Assembly: GCA_046728015.1 (NCBI GenBank)
Contig: JBKPDQ010000067.1
Coordinates: 1-21,305, forward strand
Reading direction: 5' to 3'
DNA length: 21,305 bases
DNA from: DATAFO01 sp046728015
Lineage (GTDB): Bacteria; Actinomycetota; Thermoleophilia; Solirubrobacterales; 70-9
Each line of letters opens with the position of its first letter. The first letter of the stretch is position 1. The notes below the pieces were generated by a model, which saw only the letters and a list, made by a program, of their open reading frames with translations, ran no database searches and was not told where the DNA came from. This document shows, in pieces, positions 15,137 to 21,305 of the stretch. A program made the position numbers and the translations under genes.

Positions 15137-15576
15137 TCGACGCCGGGCTCGCCGGCGAGCTCTTCGGCCATCCGCTCGGCCTGCTCGGAGATCTCGGCGT
15201 AGTGCTCGCTCCAGCGCTCCGGGCTCCAGACCTCGAGGTGGTCGTCCGCGCCGACGACGACGCAGGCGCCCTTGAGGCCGGCGTGCTCGATCAGGTGCTT
15301 CGCGAGACGGACTCGGCCCGCCGAATCCAGCGACTCGTCCTGGGCGGTGGCGTTGAAGCGGCGGACCATCATCCGCCCGCGGCGCCCGAGCGGGCTCAGT
15401 CCGCCGAGGACCTCGTCGGTGAACTTTTCATAACCGCTCGTTGAGAAGACAGCGACGCAGGAGTCGAGGAAGGCGACGAGTACCACTCCCTCAGCAAGCG
15501 CCGCGCGAAACCGCGCCGGAATCGTGAGCCGGTCCTTGGAGTCGAGGGAGTGCTCGTACTGACCGCGAAACGCCAA
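15133..15576 (-). CDS. mraZ: Transcriptional regulator MraZ
   Basis: A 147-aa protein with two AbrB-like MraZ repeats. The first is FRGQYEHSLDSKDRLTIPARFR (residues 3-24) and the second includes DESLDSAGRVRLAKHL and VVVGADDHLEVWSPERW. MraZ forms ring-shaped oligomers and binds tandem GTGG-type repeats upstream of its own operon; three such repeats are present here at 15698-15722. The start is TTG 15576, preceded by AGAGAGGA at an 8-nt spacing, a strong ribosome-binding site that decides the start. It overlaps rsmH by 4 nt and is the first gene of the dcw cluster. Confidence 0.95.
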   Translation of the reverse strand: MAFRGQYEHSLDSKDRLTIPARFRAALAEGVVLVAFLDSCVAVFSTSGYEKFTDEVLGGLSPLGRRGRMMVRRFNATAQDESLDSAGRVRLAKHLIEHAGLKGACVVVGADDHLEVWSPERWSEHYAEISEQAERMAEELAGEPGVE

Positions 15577-15636
15577 CTGTGGGGTCCTCTCTCGAATGGG
15601 CGCGACGCTGCGGCCGCCCTGGCCGGAAAAGAATTT

Positions 15637-15679
15637 GGACCGGGGTGGTGAGATGGGAGGAACCTCGCCACCCCGGTCC
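15637..15679 (-). terminator. 16-bp stem-loop followed by a T-rich stretch, upstream of mraZ
   Basis: Arms 15637-15652 and 15664-15679 are complementary at 15 of 16 positions around an 11-nt loop. The single mismatch is a G-U wobble on the plus-strand RNA and C-A on the minus. On the minus strand the stem is followed by AAATTCTTTTCC, which is intrinsic-terminator-like. It could stop read-through from the tad genes before the dcw operon, or act as an attenuator in a long leader. The second reading is complicated because the right arm overlaps the proposed mraZ -10, so DNA-level operator function is also possible. Confidence 0.55.
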
Positions 15680-15688
15680 CTGGGTCAA
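15661..15688 (-). promoter_or_regulatory. mraZ: Candidate mraZ/dcw promoter
   Basis: On the minus strand, TTGACC (15683-15688) is followed by a 16-bp spacer and GAGGTT (15661-15666). The -35 matches sigma-70/HrdB consensus at five of six positions; the -10 keeps the A and final T of TANNNT. Transcription would begin near 15654, giving a leader of about 75 nt. The MraZ repeats lie just upstream and the hairpin overlaps the -10. Confidence 0.5.
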
Positions 15689-15697
15689 CTCGTTGGC

Positions 15698-15722
15698 GCC
15701 ACGCTAGCCCACTCTGCCCCAC
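15698..15722 (-). promoter_or_regulatory. MraZ operator: three GTGGS repeats at 10-bp period
   Basis: Reading the minus strand from 15722 down, GTGGG, five bases, GTGGG, five bases, GTGGC lie in exact 10-bp register. This is the known MraZ-box arrangement, one repeat per helical turn on one DNA face. It sits 10 bp upstream of the candidate -35 and about 120 bp from the mraZ start, consistent with autoregulation of the dcw operon. Confidence 0.75.
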
Positions 15723-16000
15723 TTTGCAACACAGTTGTGGTCGGGGATTGGAGCCGATCCGTCGGACGGAATTGCTAGCCGCGGCGGCTCCGACAGCATT
15801 TCCCGCATGGGAATGCCGTTTTCGAGCCACCGCGTCGAGGTCGGATCGGCTTGCGCGAGTGCGGCCTTCTGCAACGTCCGTTGCAGCGCGCGTCGCCGAT
15901 AGGCTGCGCCGCCGATGAGCGAGCCGCCGCCAGGGGGACCTCTACCACGGAAGAGTTGGTCCTTTCCTCTCGCTATGTGAGAACAAAGTCGCCAAGGGCG
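15723..16000. other. Non-coding spacer between tadC and the MraZ operator
   Basis: About 280 bp with no supported gene. It contains a perfect 7-bp stem with a 4-nt loop at 15869-15886 (CTGCAAC / GTTGCAG), an imperfect palindrome near 15797-15817 (GCATTTCCC / GGGAATGC), and directly after the tadC stop a weak 4-bp hairpin (CGCC CTT GGCG) followed by ACTTTGTTC that might serve as a poor terminator. No Flp pilin gene is present here. Confidence 0.5.
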
Positions 16001-16840
16001 TTAGATCCCCGCCAGCAGCGCGTCCGAGTGGGCGATGATCGCTGCCAGGATCGTCAGCAGCACCGAGGGCACCAGCACCAGCGCGATCACGAGCTGGATC
16101 TTCGGCGCGGCGCGAGCCGCGCGCTCGCCGATTCTTCTTGAGGCATCGCGGCGAAGGGTGCGAGCCTGGGCGTGCAGCTGCTCGGCGAGCGGCGATCCGT
16201 AGCGTCGCGAGCGTTCCAGGGCCGCGGCGAGGGCGCCGATCTCAGGTCCGCCGACACGCCGGCGCAGCCCCTCGATCGCGGTCCCCTGCGATGCCCCGCA
16301 TTCGATCTCGGCCACGGCGAGCGACAGCTCGCCTGCGAGCGGTCCGTCGGTCGCAGCAGCAATCTCACCAAGCCCGCTCGCGGGGCTTCGGCCCGAGGCC
16401 GCGCCGACCGCGAGCAGATCGAGCGCATCGGGCAGGGCTCCGACGAGGCGCTCGCGTCGCAGGCGAGCGCGTCGCTCGAGGATCGCGTCTGGAGCGAGGA
16501 ACCCGGCGGCGACCATCACGGCGAATGCGACGACGCCCAGCCTTCCGCCGACGGCCGGTGCCGCGGCAAGCGAGATCGGAACGGCGATCGCCGCACCGGC
16601 CAGCTTCGCCGCGACGACCGTGGCGGGAGCCACGCGATCCTCGAGCCCGGCACGAACGAGACGGTCGGGGATCCCGAGGCGGAACGCCGCCTCACGAAGC
16701 GAGCGCACCCGCCCGCGCGTGAGCGAGGCAAGCGCTCCACGCAAGCGGCGGCCGGCTCCTGATTCGGCCGCGCCTAGGAGTTCCCAGGCTGCGGCGAAGC
16801 CGAGCAGTACAGCGGCGGCGACGAGGGCGCTTGCTGTCAC
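16001..16840 (-). CDS. tadC: Tad secretion membrane platform protein TadC (T2SSF domain)
   Basis: A 279-aa protein with a membrane helix at the N-terminus, two near residues 75-120 and one at the C-terminus (IQLVIALVLVPSVLLTILAAII). Between them lies a cytoplasmic type II secretion F (T2SSF) domain with LVGALPDALDLLAVGAASGRSPASGL, FaiEcGAS-like LAVAEIECGASQGTAIEGLRRR, and ALERSRRYGSPLAEQLHAQAR. In Tad/Flp pilus systems TadB and TadC form the inner-membrane platform driven by TadA. GTG 16840 lies 13 nt after the tadB stop. It is the last gene of the tad run in this window. TadB versus TadC is assigned by order and by the stronger C-terminal-half motif. Confidence 0.85.
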   Translation of the reverse strand: MTASALVAAAVLLGFAAAWELLGAAESGAGRRLRGALASLTRGRVRSLREAAFRLGIPDRLVRAGLEDRVAPATVVAAKLAGAAIAVPISLAAAPAVGGRLGVVAFAVMVAAGFLAPDAILERRARLRRERLVGALPDALDLLAVGAASGRSPASGLGEIAAATDGPLAGELSLAVAEIECGASQGTAIEGLRRRVGGPEIGALAAALERSRRYGSPLAEQLHAQARTLRRDASRRIGERAARAAPKIQLVIALVLVPSVLLTILAAIIAHSDALLAGI

Positions 16841-16853
16841 AAGCGTTCGAGCG

Positions 16854-17705
16854 TCACGGTGCGGTTATCCGGCTGAGCCTGCGGATGGCGGCGAAGCCGA
16901 CCAGCTGGAGGCCGGCGGCACAGGCGAGGACCGTCGCCGCGAGTGGATCAGCAATGAGGCCGACGACGAACCCGGGCTCGAGCAGCTCGGCAAACACGCC
17001 CGCTCCGACCGGCATCGCGACCACGAGCAGCCCGGTGAAGCGCGCCTGCGTCGTCGCCGACCTGGCGTCGGCGTCCGCCCGGTCGCGCTCGGCCGCCGCC
17101 GCGCCAAAACGCCGCAGCAGCGTCGCCAGGTCACCACCTCCAACCTGCTCCGAGAGCAACGCCGCGGCCAGCGCGTCCACACGCTGCGAGCGCATGCGCC
17201 GCTGCCAGGCCTCGAGCACGGTGCGGGTTGGCACGCCGAGCTCGAGCTCGGCCCGCAGGCGCGCCATCTCCACCGCGGGCGGGCCGTCGACCGAGGCGGC
17301 CACCGCGCTCAAAGCCGAGCGCACGGACCGGCCCGCGGCGAGGGTGTCCGCGAGCGAGGTGGCGACCTCGGGGAGCCCATGCTCGACGGCCAGGCGATAC
17401 CGATGCCGGCGTCGGCCGATCGCAGCGGTCAAGGCGGCAGGACCGCCAATTGCGAGTAGCGACGCCGAACCCGGCCCGAGGAGGAGGAGCCCGGCGGCCA
17501 GCATGGCCGCAGCCCCGATGGCGGCAAGGCGACGGCGCTCGACATCGGTCGGCGAGTAGCCCTCCCGTCCGGCTCGGCGGAGCGGCTCGACGGCGAGCGC
17601 GAGCCACCGCGCGGCCGCCGGGGTGGCTGCGACCGCCTCACGAACGGCTACGAGGGCCAGCCCGCCGGCCAGCGCTCCGAGCAGCACGGGGACGGCGCCG
17701 CTCAC
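16854..17705 (-). CDS. tadB: Tad secretion membrane platform protein TadB (T2SSF domain)
   Basis: A 283-aa T2SSF-domain membrane protein. An N-terminal helix and a hydrophobic pair near residues 65-95 precede the cytoplasmic segment LAVEHGLPEVATSLADTLAAGRSVRSAL, then LGVPTRTVLEAWQRR and the motif LLSEQVGGGDLATLLRRFGAAAAER. Two C-terminal helices follow (FTGLLVVAMPVGAGVFAELL and TVLACAAGLQLVGFAAI). GTG 17705 forms a GTGA overlap with the tadA stop, the junction style used elsewhere in the window; GTG 17714, three codons earlier, is possible. TadB partners TadC in the pilus assembly platform. Confidence 0.85.
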   Translation of the reverse strand: MSGAVPVLLGALAGGLALVAVREAVAATPAAARWLALAVEPLRRAGREGYSPTDVERRRLAAIGAAAMLAAGLLLLGPGSASLLAIGGPAALTAAIGRRRHRYRLAVEHGLPEVATSLADTLAAGRSVRSALSAVAASVDGPPAVEMARLRAELELGVPTRTVLEAWQRRMRSQRVDALAAALLSEQVGGGDLATLLRRFGAAAAERDRADADARSATTQARFTGLLVVAMPVGAGVFAELLEPGFVVGLIADPLAATVLACAAGLQLVGFAAIRRLSRITAP

Positions 17706-18856
17706 CGCCGCCACAGCTCCCGCACGCCAACGGCGCCCGCCGCCGGCCGCACCTCCCCCACTTCCGTCACAACCCGTGCGCCGTCCAGGTCTCGGACGAG
17801 ATGGACGACCAGGTCGATGCCCCGCACCATCTGCTCGCGAATCGCGGCGTGCGGAAGTCCGATCCCGGCCATCAGCGCCAGCGTCTCGATGCGGCGCAAC
17901 GCATCCTCCGGCGAGTTTGCGTGCACCGTCGACAGCGCACCCTCATGTCCTGTGTTGAGCGCCGTGAGCAGGTCCAGCGCCTCTGGGCCGCGCACCTCGC
18001 CGATTACGATCCGGTCCGGCCGCATCCGGAGCGTGTTGCGCAGCAGGTCGCGAATCGTCACCGCGCCGCGACCCTCGACGCTCGCGGGACGGCTCTCCAG
18101 CCGGACGACGTGGGGTTGCCGCAATCGCAGCTCCGCAGCGTCCTCGATCGTCACCACCCGCTCTCGGGCCTCGATCCATGTGCTGAGGGCGTTCAGGAGG
18201 GTCGTCTTCCCCGAGCCGCTCCCGCCCGAGATCAGGATGCTGCGCCGCGAGCGGACGGCGTCGGCGAGCAGGTCGCGCAGGTCGTTCGTGAGCGTGCCCC
18301 CGGCGACGAGTTCATCGGGGTCCGGACGCGCCGCTGTGAACCGCCGCACGCACAGGGCCGGTCCGTCGACCGCGAGCGGCGGGATGACGACGTTCACGCG
18401 CGAGCCGTCGGCAAGGCGCGCGTCCGCCATCGGGTTGAGCTCGTCGACTCGACGCCCGACCGGCGCCAGGATGCGTTCGATCGCGTCGCGAAGCTCGCGT
18501 TCGGTGGTGAAGCGCACGTCGGTGTGCTCGATCGCTCCGCGCCGTTCGACGTAGACGTTGCGATGGCCGTTGACCATCACCTCTTCGACTTCGGGGTCGG
18601 CGAGCAGCTCCTCCAACGGGCCGAGACCGACGGTGTCGCGGAGGATGAGCTCGGCGATGGCGGCGCGACCGCGGTCCGACAGGACCGCAGCCTCTTCGTC
18701 GACCAACCGACGAACGACCGCCGGAAGGTCGGCTTCCGGTTGCCCGCCGGCTGCGGCCTCGGCGCGCCGGCGCTCGACCAGCTCGCCGCGCAAGTCGGCG
18801 GCGACGGCGCGCGCGTGATCGTCGGCAGTGGCCACGTCACATGGAGGCAGATGCAC
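17702..18856 (-). CDS. tadA: Tad/Flp pilus assembly ATPase TadA (CpaF family)
   Basis: A 384-aa secretion ATPase of the GspE/VirB11 superfamily that powers pilus assembly at the membrane. The N-terminal domain includes VGLGPLEELLADPEVEEVMVNG (77-98), and ADARLADGSRVNVVIPPLA is at 144-162. Walker A is GGSGSGKTT (211-219), Walker B is RIVIGEVRG (282-290), and the His box is TGHEGALSTVHANS (302-315), followed by RRIETLALMAG. GTG 18856 is chosen because GGGGGAG stands 9 nt upstream; GTG 18835 has no such site, and an open frame reaching 19324 is opposite the macro-domain gene and rejected. It starts head to head with that gene, 57 bp away. Confidence 0.92.
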   Translation of the reverse strand: MHLPPCDVATADDHARAVAADLRGELVERRRAEAAAGGQPEADLPAVVRRLVDEEAAVLSDRGRAAIAELILRDTVGLGPLEELLADPEVEEVMVNGHRNVYVERRGAIEHTDVRFTTERELRDAIERILAPVGRRVDELNPMADARLADGSRVNVVIPPLAVDGPALCVRRFTAARPDPDELVAGGTLTNDLRDLLADAVRSRRSILISGGSGSGKTTLLNALSTWIEARERVVTIEDAAELRLRQPHVVRLESRPASVEGRGAVTIRDLLRNTLRMRPDRIVIGEVRGPEALDLLTALNTGHEGALSTVHANSPEDALRRIETLALMAGIGLPHAAIREQMVRGIDLVVHLVRDLDGARVVTEVGEVRPAAGAVGVRELWRR

Positions 18857-18901
18857 GTCCGATCTCTCCCCCACCGCGTCCCGCCGGTGCGCTGCGCTGA
18901 C

Positions 18902-18907
18902 TAAGCT
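18902..18907 (+). promoter_or_regulatory. Candidate -10 for a leaderless macro-domain transcript
   Basis: TAAGCT fits TANNNT and ends 6 nt before GTG 18914, which would put the transcript start at or beside the start codon. There is no Shine-Dalgarno before the GTG, as expected for leaderless translation in actinobacteria. No convincing -35 was found. Confidence 0.4.
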
Positions 18908-18913
18908 CGTTAG

Positions 18914-19414
18914 GTGGCGACGATCGAGGCCAGCGAGTCCGACATCACGACGCTCGAGGTCGACGCGATCGCCAACGCGGCGAACACGGACCTCAGGCAC
19001 GGCGGCGGGGTGGCCGCCGCGATCGTCCACGCGGGCGGTCCAGAGATCCAGGAGGAGTCCGACGGTCTCGCGCCAATCCACCTGGGCGATGCGGTGGCGA
19101 CCGGCGCCGGCGAACTGCCCGCAGGCTGGGTGATCCACGCCGCGACCATGCGCCTGGGGGGGCCGACGTCCGCCGAGATCATCCGCGACGCGACGGCGAG
19201 CACGCTCCGAGTTGCCGACGAGGTCGGGGCCAAGTCGCTGGGCCTGGTGGCGTTCGGAACGGGTGTCGGCGGTTTCCCCGTCGACGAGGCGGCGCGAATC
19301 GAGGTCGAGGAGGTGCGCCGCCACCTCGACCAGGGCAGCAGCCTGGAGCGGGTCGTCTTCTGCGTGCGGGGCGACGACGCGCTGAAGGCCTTTGAGGAGG
19401 CCCTGGCCGAATGA
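18914..19414 (+). CDS. Macro-domain protein (MacroD-like ADP-ribose binding/hydrolysis)
   Basis: A 166-aa single-domain protein. After an N-terminal strand, VDAIANAANTDLRHGGGVAAAI contains the NAAN tetrad (residues 21-24) and the GGGV loop (30-33) that hold the distal ribose. GDAVATGAGELPAGWVIHAAT (58-78) matches the macro strand and helix, and FGTGVGGFPVDEAA (114-127) is the phosphate-binding loop 2. These features fit the MacroD type, which removes mono-ADP-ribose from proteins or hydrolyses O-acetyl-ADP-ribose; the actual substrate is unknown. GTG 18914 is the start. It ends in an ATGA overlap with the next gene, so the two are translationally coupled. It stands opposite the tad genes between cpaB and tadA. 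Confidence 0.88.
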   Translation: MATIEASESDITTLEVDAIANAANTDLRHGGGVAAAIVHAGGPEIQEESDGLAPIHLGDAVATGAGELPAGWVIHAATMRLGGPTSAEIIRDATASTLRVADEVGAKSLGLVAFGTGVGGFPVDEAARIEVEEVRRHLDQGSSLERVVFCVRGDDALKAFEEALAE

Positions 19415-19710
19415 GAGAGCTGCCGATCGCTTGCTCCTTAGACGCGGCGCAACTCGCCGAGCGTACGGAGCGGTGGCGAGCCCTCAGGGAGCTGTCGCTG
19501 ATCTCGTCAGAGCGGACGGGCGCGCTGGCCCGACAGCGCTACCGCGGCGGTGCCGCGATCGAGATGGAGCTTCGTGAGCTCGCCGGGCTCGAGGCGGAGT
19601 GCTGCCCGTTTCTCGAGGTTCGGGTCGACCGGGTCGACGCCGAGCTCCGGCTCGAGATCAGCGGCCCGCCCGATAGCGCGCAGGTCGTGGCCGGGCTCGT
19701 CGGGGCGTGA
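19411..19710 (+). CDS. Small uncharacterised protein with an ECC motif, coupled to the macro-domain gene
   Basis: A 99-aa protein starting at ATG 19411 within the macro-gene TGA (ATGA overlap). The middle is helical (AERTERWRALRELSLISSERTG) and is followed by ELAGLEAECCPFLEVRVD, with vicinal cysteines at 64-65, and a strand LRLEISGPP before a C-terminal helix. Small actinobacterial proteins with this ECCxF pattern occur alone or beside MerR-type and metal-stress regulators, so thiol or metal chemistry is possible, but I know of no proven function. Cys8 is a third candidate ligand. There is no signal peptide or membrane helix. The stop is 7 nt from the stop of convergent cpaB. Confidence 0.7.
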   Translation: MRELPIACSLDAAQLAERTERWRALRELSLISSERTGALARQRYRGGAAIEMELRELAGLEAECCPFLEVRVDRVDAELRLEISGPPDSAQVVAGLVGA

Positions 19711-19717
19711 GCCGACG

Positions 19718-20392
19718 CTAGCGCCCGATCAGTCGCACGGACCGGGCGAAGCTCTCGGCCTGGATCAGGCGCAGGGCCTGAGGGCGGCTGAGAGCGAGCG
19801 TCGCGACCCAAGTTTCCCCCGGAGGTCCGGGAAGCGCGTCGGCAGGGGCGCCCTGGCCTCCACCGCGAAGGTCGAGCAGCGCCACGGATTCCGCCGCAAC
19901 GTACGTGCGGCCGGCGTCGCCTCCGGCGCCCGGCTCGGTCGTGACGACCACATCCACCCGTTGCCCCCGCGGAGGTCTTGCGGTCAACGCTCCGGCGGCG
20001 GTGACCGTGATCTCCACCGGGCGCCCCCCGGCTCCGAGTCCGGGTTGACGCTGGGCGCCCTCCGGAGAGGGCTGTCGGAGCTGAGTGCCGAGCACGTAGG
20101 CATCGGCCGGGATCGGAGCTGTAGGGGCTCGCCCGAGCGCGTCGGCCGGCAGCGCGAGCGCGCCTGGCGGGACGAACCGCTCAGGGATCCGCCGGACCCC
20201 GAGGCTTCGGCCGACGGCGTCGGGCGTGAGGACGCGGTCGGCCGGCAGCGGCTCGCGCGCGACGACGACCGGTCGCAGGGGTCCGAGCTGGGCGGCGATG
20301 TCCGAGCGGTATCCGCCCGCGAGCCCTGCGGACAGAGCGGCGCACGCGAGCGCGGCCACCGCAAACGCGGCGGCGCGTGCGCGCCGGCTCAT
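19718..20392 (-). CDS. cpaB: Flp pilus assembly protein CpaB/RcpC-like (SAF domain)
   Basis: A 224-aa protein with one N-terminal signal/anchor helix (about 5-28) and a SAF domain. The stretch PVVVAREPLPADRVLTPDAV is at about 41-60, RRIPERFVPPGAL gives the conserved 'P.r.vP.ga' core, and APIPADAYVLGTQL ends the domain. The C-terminal half (VEITVTAAGAL, GQRVDVVVTTEPG, TYVAAESVALLDL, TLALSRPQALRLIQAE) resembles the RcpC/CpaB domain. In Tad systems CpaB acts outside the membrane in pilus assembly. ATG 20392 overlaps the kinase TGA (ATGA). The protein is somewhat short, and the usual TadZ/CpaE and secretin genes do not follow. Confidence 0.8.
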   Translation of the reverse strand: MSRRARAAAFAVAALACAALSAGLAGGYRSDIAAQLGPLRPVVVAREPLPADRVLTPDAVGRSLGVRRIPERFVPPGALALPADALGRAPTAPIPADAYVLGTQLRQPSPEGAQRQPGLGAGGRPVEITVTAAGALTARPPRGQRVDVVVTTEPGAGGDAGRTYVAAESVALLDLRGGGQGAPADALPGPPGETWVATLALSRPQALRLIQAESFARSVRLIGR

Positions 20393-21102
20393 GCGTCTGC
20401 GAGTGGGAGCTCGAGCAGGGAGATCGAGCCGGCGTTGCCGCGGTGAAAGGCGAAGCGCCCGCCGTGCTCAGCCGCGAACCGGGACACGATCTTCAGCCCG
20501 TGGCCCCGGCGCGGGTCGACGCTCCCGCTGGGCTGCCGCCGCAGCGGGCCGGCGAGGGAGGCCATGCGACCTCCCGGCGTGCTGTCGGCGACGGAGATGC
20601 GAAGCCGGCCGTGCAGGCTCCGCGCGGTGACGCGGATGCGCGTGCCGCCGTGCTCGAGCGAGTTGCTGATCAGGTTGTCGAGGGCCGCGGCGATCTCCTC
20701 GTGACGGGTCCGAATCTTCGGCGCGCCGATCGGGAGCTGCAGCTCCAACTCGCGGCCCAGCATCGCAGCCGGCGAATGCCAGCGGCCGACAGCCTCCGCG
20801 ATGACCTTGCGTGCATCGAGCGCCGCTCGCATGCGATTCGGCTGCTCGCCGTTGATCTCGGCGTCGAGATCGGCGAGCGCCGCCAGCGCCGCGTCGAGAT
20901 GCCCTCCGCCGTGCGGACGACCGTTGCCGTTGACCGACGCGCGGTCGAGGGCCATCACCTGCAGCGGCCGCCGGAGCTCGTGCAGCGCGCGGTTCAGGCT
21001 CTCGCGCCGGCGGCTGGCGCGCAGCCGATCCACGGTCACCGCACAGGCGACTGTCGCGGCCAGGGGCCAGGCGGTCGCAGCGGCCTCAACGAGCGCCGTC
21101 AT
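20389..21102 (-). CDS. Small sensor histidine kinase lacking a sensor domain
   Basis: A 237-aa histidine kinase. One N-terminal hydrophobic helix (about 5-24) leads almost directly to the H-box LNRALHELRRPLQ with phospho-accepting His41. The ATPase domain has the N-box DNLISNSLEHGG (142-153), the G1-like VADSTPGGRM (171-180) and the G2 box RRGHGLKIVSRFAAEHGG (198-215). No periplasmic loop, HAMP or PAS domain fits in the chain, so the signal is probably sensed at the membrane or through a partner. ATG 21102 overlaps the response regulator 3' end by 17 nt. It is coupled to cpaB by ATGA, linking the two-component pair to Tad pilus expression. Confidence 0.85.
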   Translation of the reverse strand: MTALVEAAATAWPLAATVACAVTVDRLRASRRRESLNRALHELRRPLQVMALDRASVNGNGRPHGGGHLDAALAALADLDAEINGEQPNRMRAALDARKVIAEAVGRWHSPAAMLGRELELQLPIGAPKIRTRHEEIAAALDNLISNSLEHGGTRIRVTARSLHGRLRISVADSTPGGRMASLAGPLRRQPSGSVDPRRGHGLKIVSRFAAEHGGRFAFHRGNAGSISLLELPLADA

Positions 21103-21305
21103 CCGCCGGCTCCGGCGCGTCGATCAGTCGATACCCGACGCCCCAGCAGTTCACGACATACCGTCCGACCTCCGGGTCGAGTTTGCGCCGCAGCCTGCTG
21201 GCGTGCGAATCGAGCGTGCGCGTGCGCCCCATCGAGCGAAACCCCCACACGTCGCGAAGCAGCTCCTCCTTGGTGAACACCCGGGTCGGCTCGGCGGCGA
21301 GGGCG
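21086..21305 (-). CDS. OmpR/PhoB-family response regulator, C-terminal part (runs off the window)
   Basis: The frame is open to the window edge and encodes the winged-helix output domain: LAAEPTRVFTKEELLRDVWG, then SMGRTRTLDSHASRLRRKLD (recognition helix) and YVVNCWGVGYRLI (wing). The receiver domain lies beyond 21305. GTG 21280 should not be taken as the start, because upstream codons continue the domain. It overlaps the kinase gene by 17 nt, the normal layout for a cognate pair. Confidence 0.9.
   Translation of the reverse strand, partial: ALAAEPTRVFTKEELLRDVWGFRSMGRTRTLDSHASRLRRKLDPEVGRYVVNCWGVGYRLIDAPEPADDGAR

Noticed and set aside
15775..15948. 57-codon minus-strand frame with CNGRC and CGKCC motifs
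   Set aside because: Cysteine pairs suggested a zinc ribbon, but the start is a GTG without a well-placed ribosome-binding site and the rest is Arg-rich filler.
17228..18904. 558-codon plus-strand open frame
   Set aside because: Covers tadA and tadB on the other strand; both have clear motifs and this frame has none.
18857..19324. N-terminal extension of tadA to 19324
   Set aside because: It runs antisense through the macro-domain gene; the strong GGGGGAG site places the tadA start at GTG 18856.

Overview
The window is GC-rich and gene-dense, with frequent GTG and TTG starts, 4-nt stop/start overlaps and a meso-DAP-type MurE. This fits a Gram-positive actinobacterial lineage. The MurG sequence and the style of the accessory genes suggest Thermoleophilia/Solirubrobacterales, but that placement is inference. 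No RNA genes, insertion sequences, phage genes or CRISPR arrays were seen.

Positions 1-15722 hold a division and cell-wall (dcw) cluster, all on the minus strand and read right to left: mraZ, rsmH, ftsL, ftsI, murE, murF, mraY, murD, a broken membrane-protein gene, ftsW, murG, murC, murB, and the start of a probable ftsQ. Together these make the nucleotide precursors (MurB-F), the lipid-linked precursors (MraY, MurG) and the septal polymerase/transpeptidase core (FtsW, FtsI, FtsL, FtsQ). MraZ and RsmH head the operon. The mraZ upstream region has three GTGGS pentamers at 10-bp period (a MraZ operator), a TTGACC/GAGGTT promoter, and a 16-bp hairpin followed by a T-rich stretch.

The cluster is interrupted twice by single plus-strand genes: a secreted TIMP/NTR-like protein between ftsI and murE, and an SRPBCC-fold protein between mraY and murD. 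Each meets its left-hand minus-strand neighbour head to head across 76 or 26 bp, and meets its right-hand neighbour tail to tail across 10 or 0 bp. The murD-ftsW gap holds a five-helix membrane-protein gene with two compensating frameshifts, plus a 27-codon SnoaL-like remnant.

Positions 16001-21305 hold a Tad (Flp pilus/type IVc) locus on the minus strand: an OmpR-family response regulator (truncated by the window edge), a small histidine kinase without a sensor domain, cpaB, tadA, tadB and tadC. Between cpaB and tadA sits a coupled plus-strand pair, a macro-domain protein and a small Cys-Cys protein, in the same tail-to-tail/head-to-head layout as the dcw insertions. No Flp pilin, prepilin peptidase or TadE/F gene is visible.
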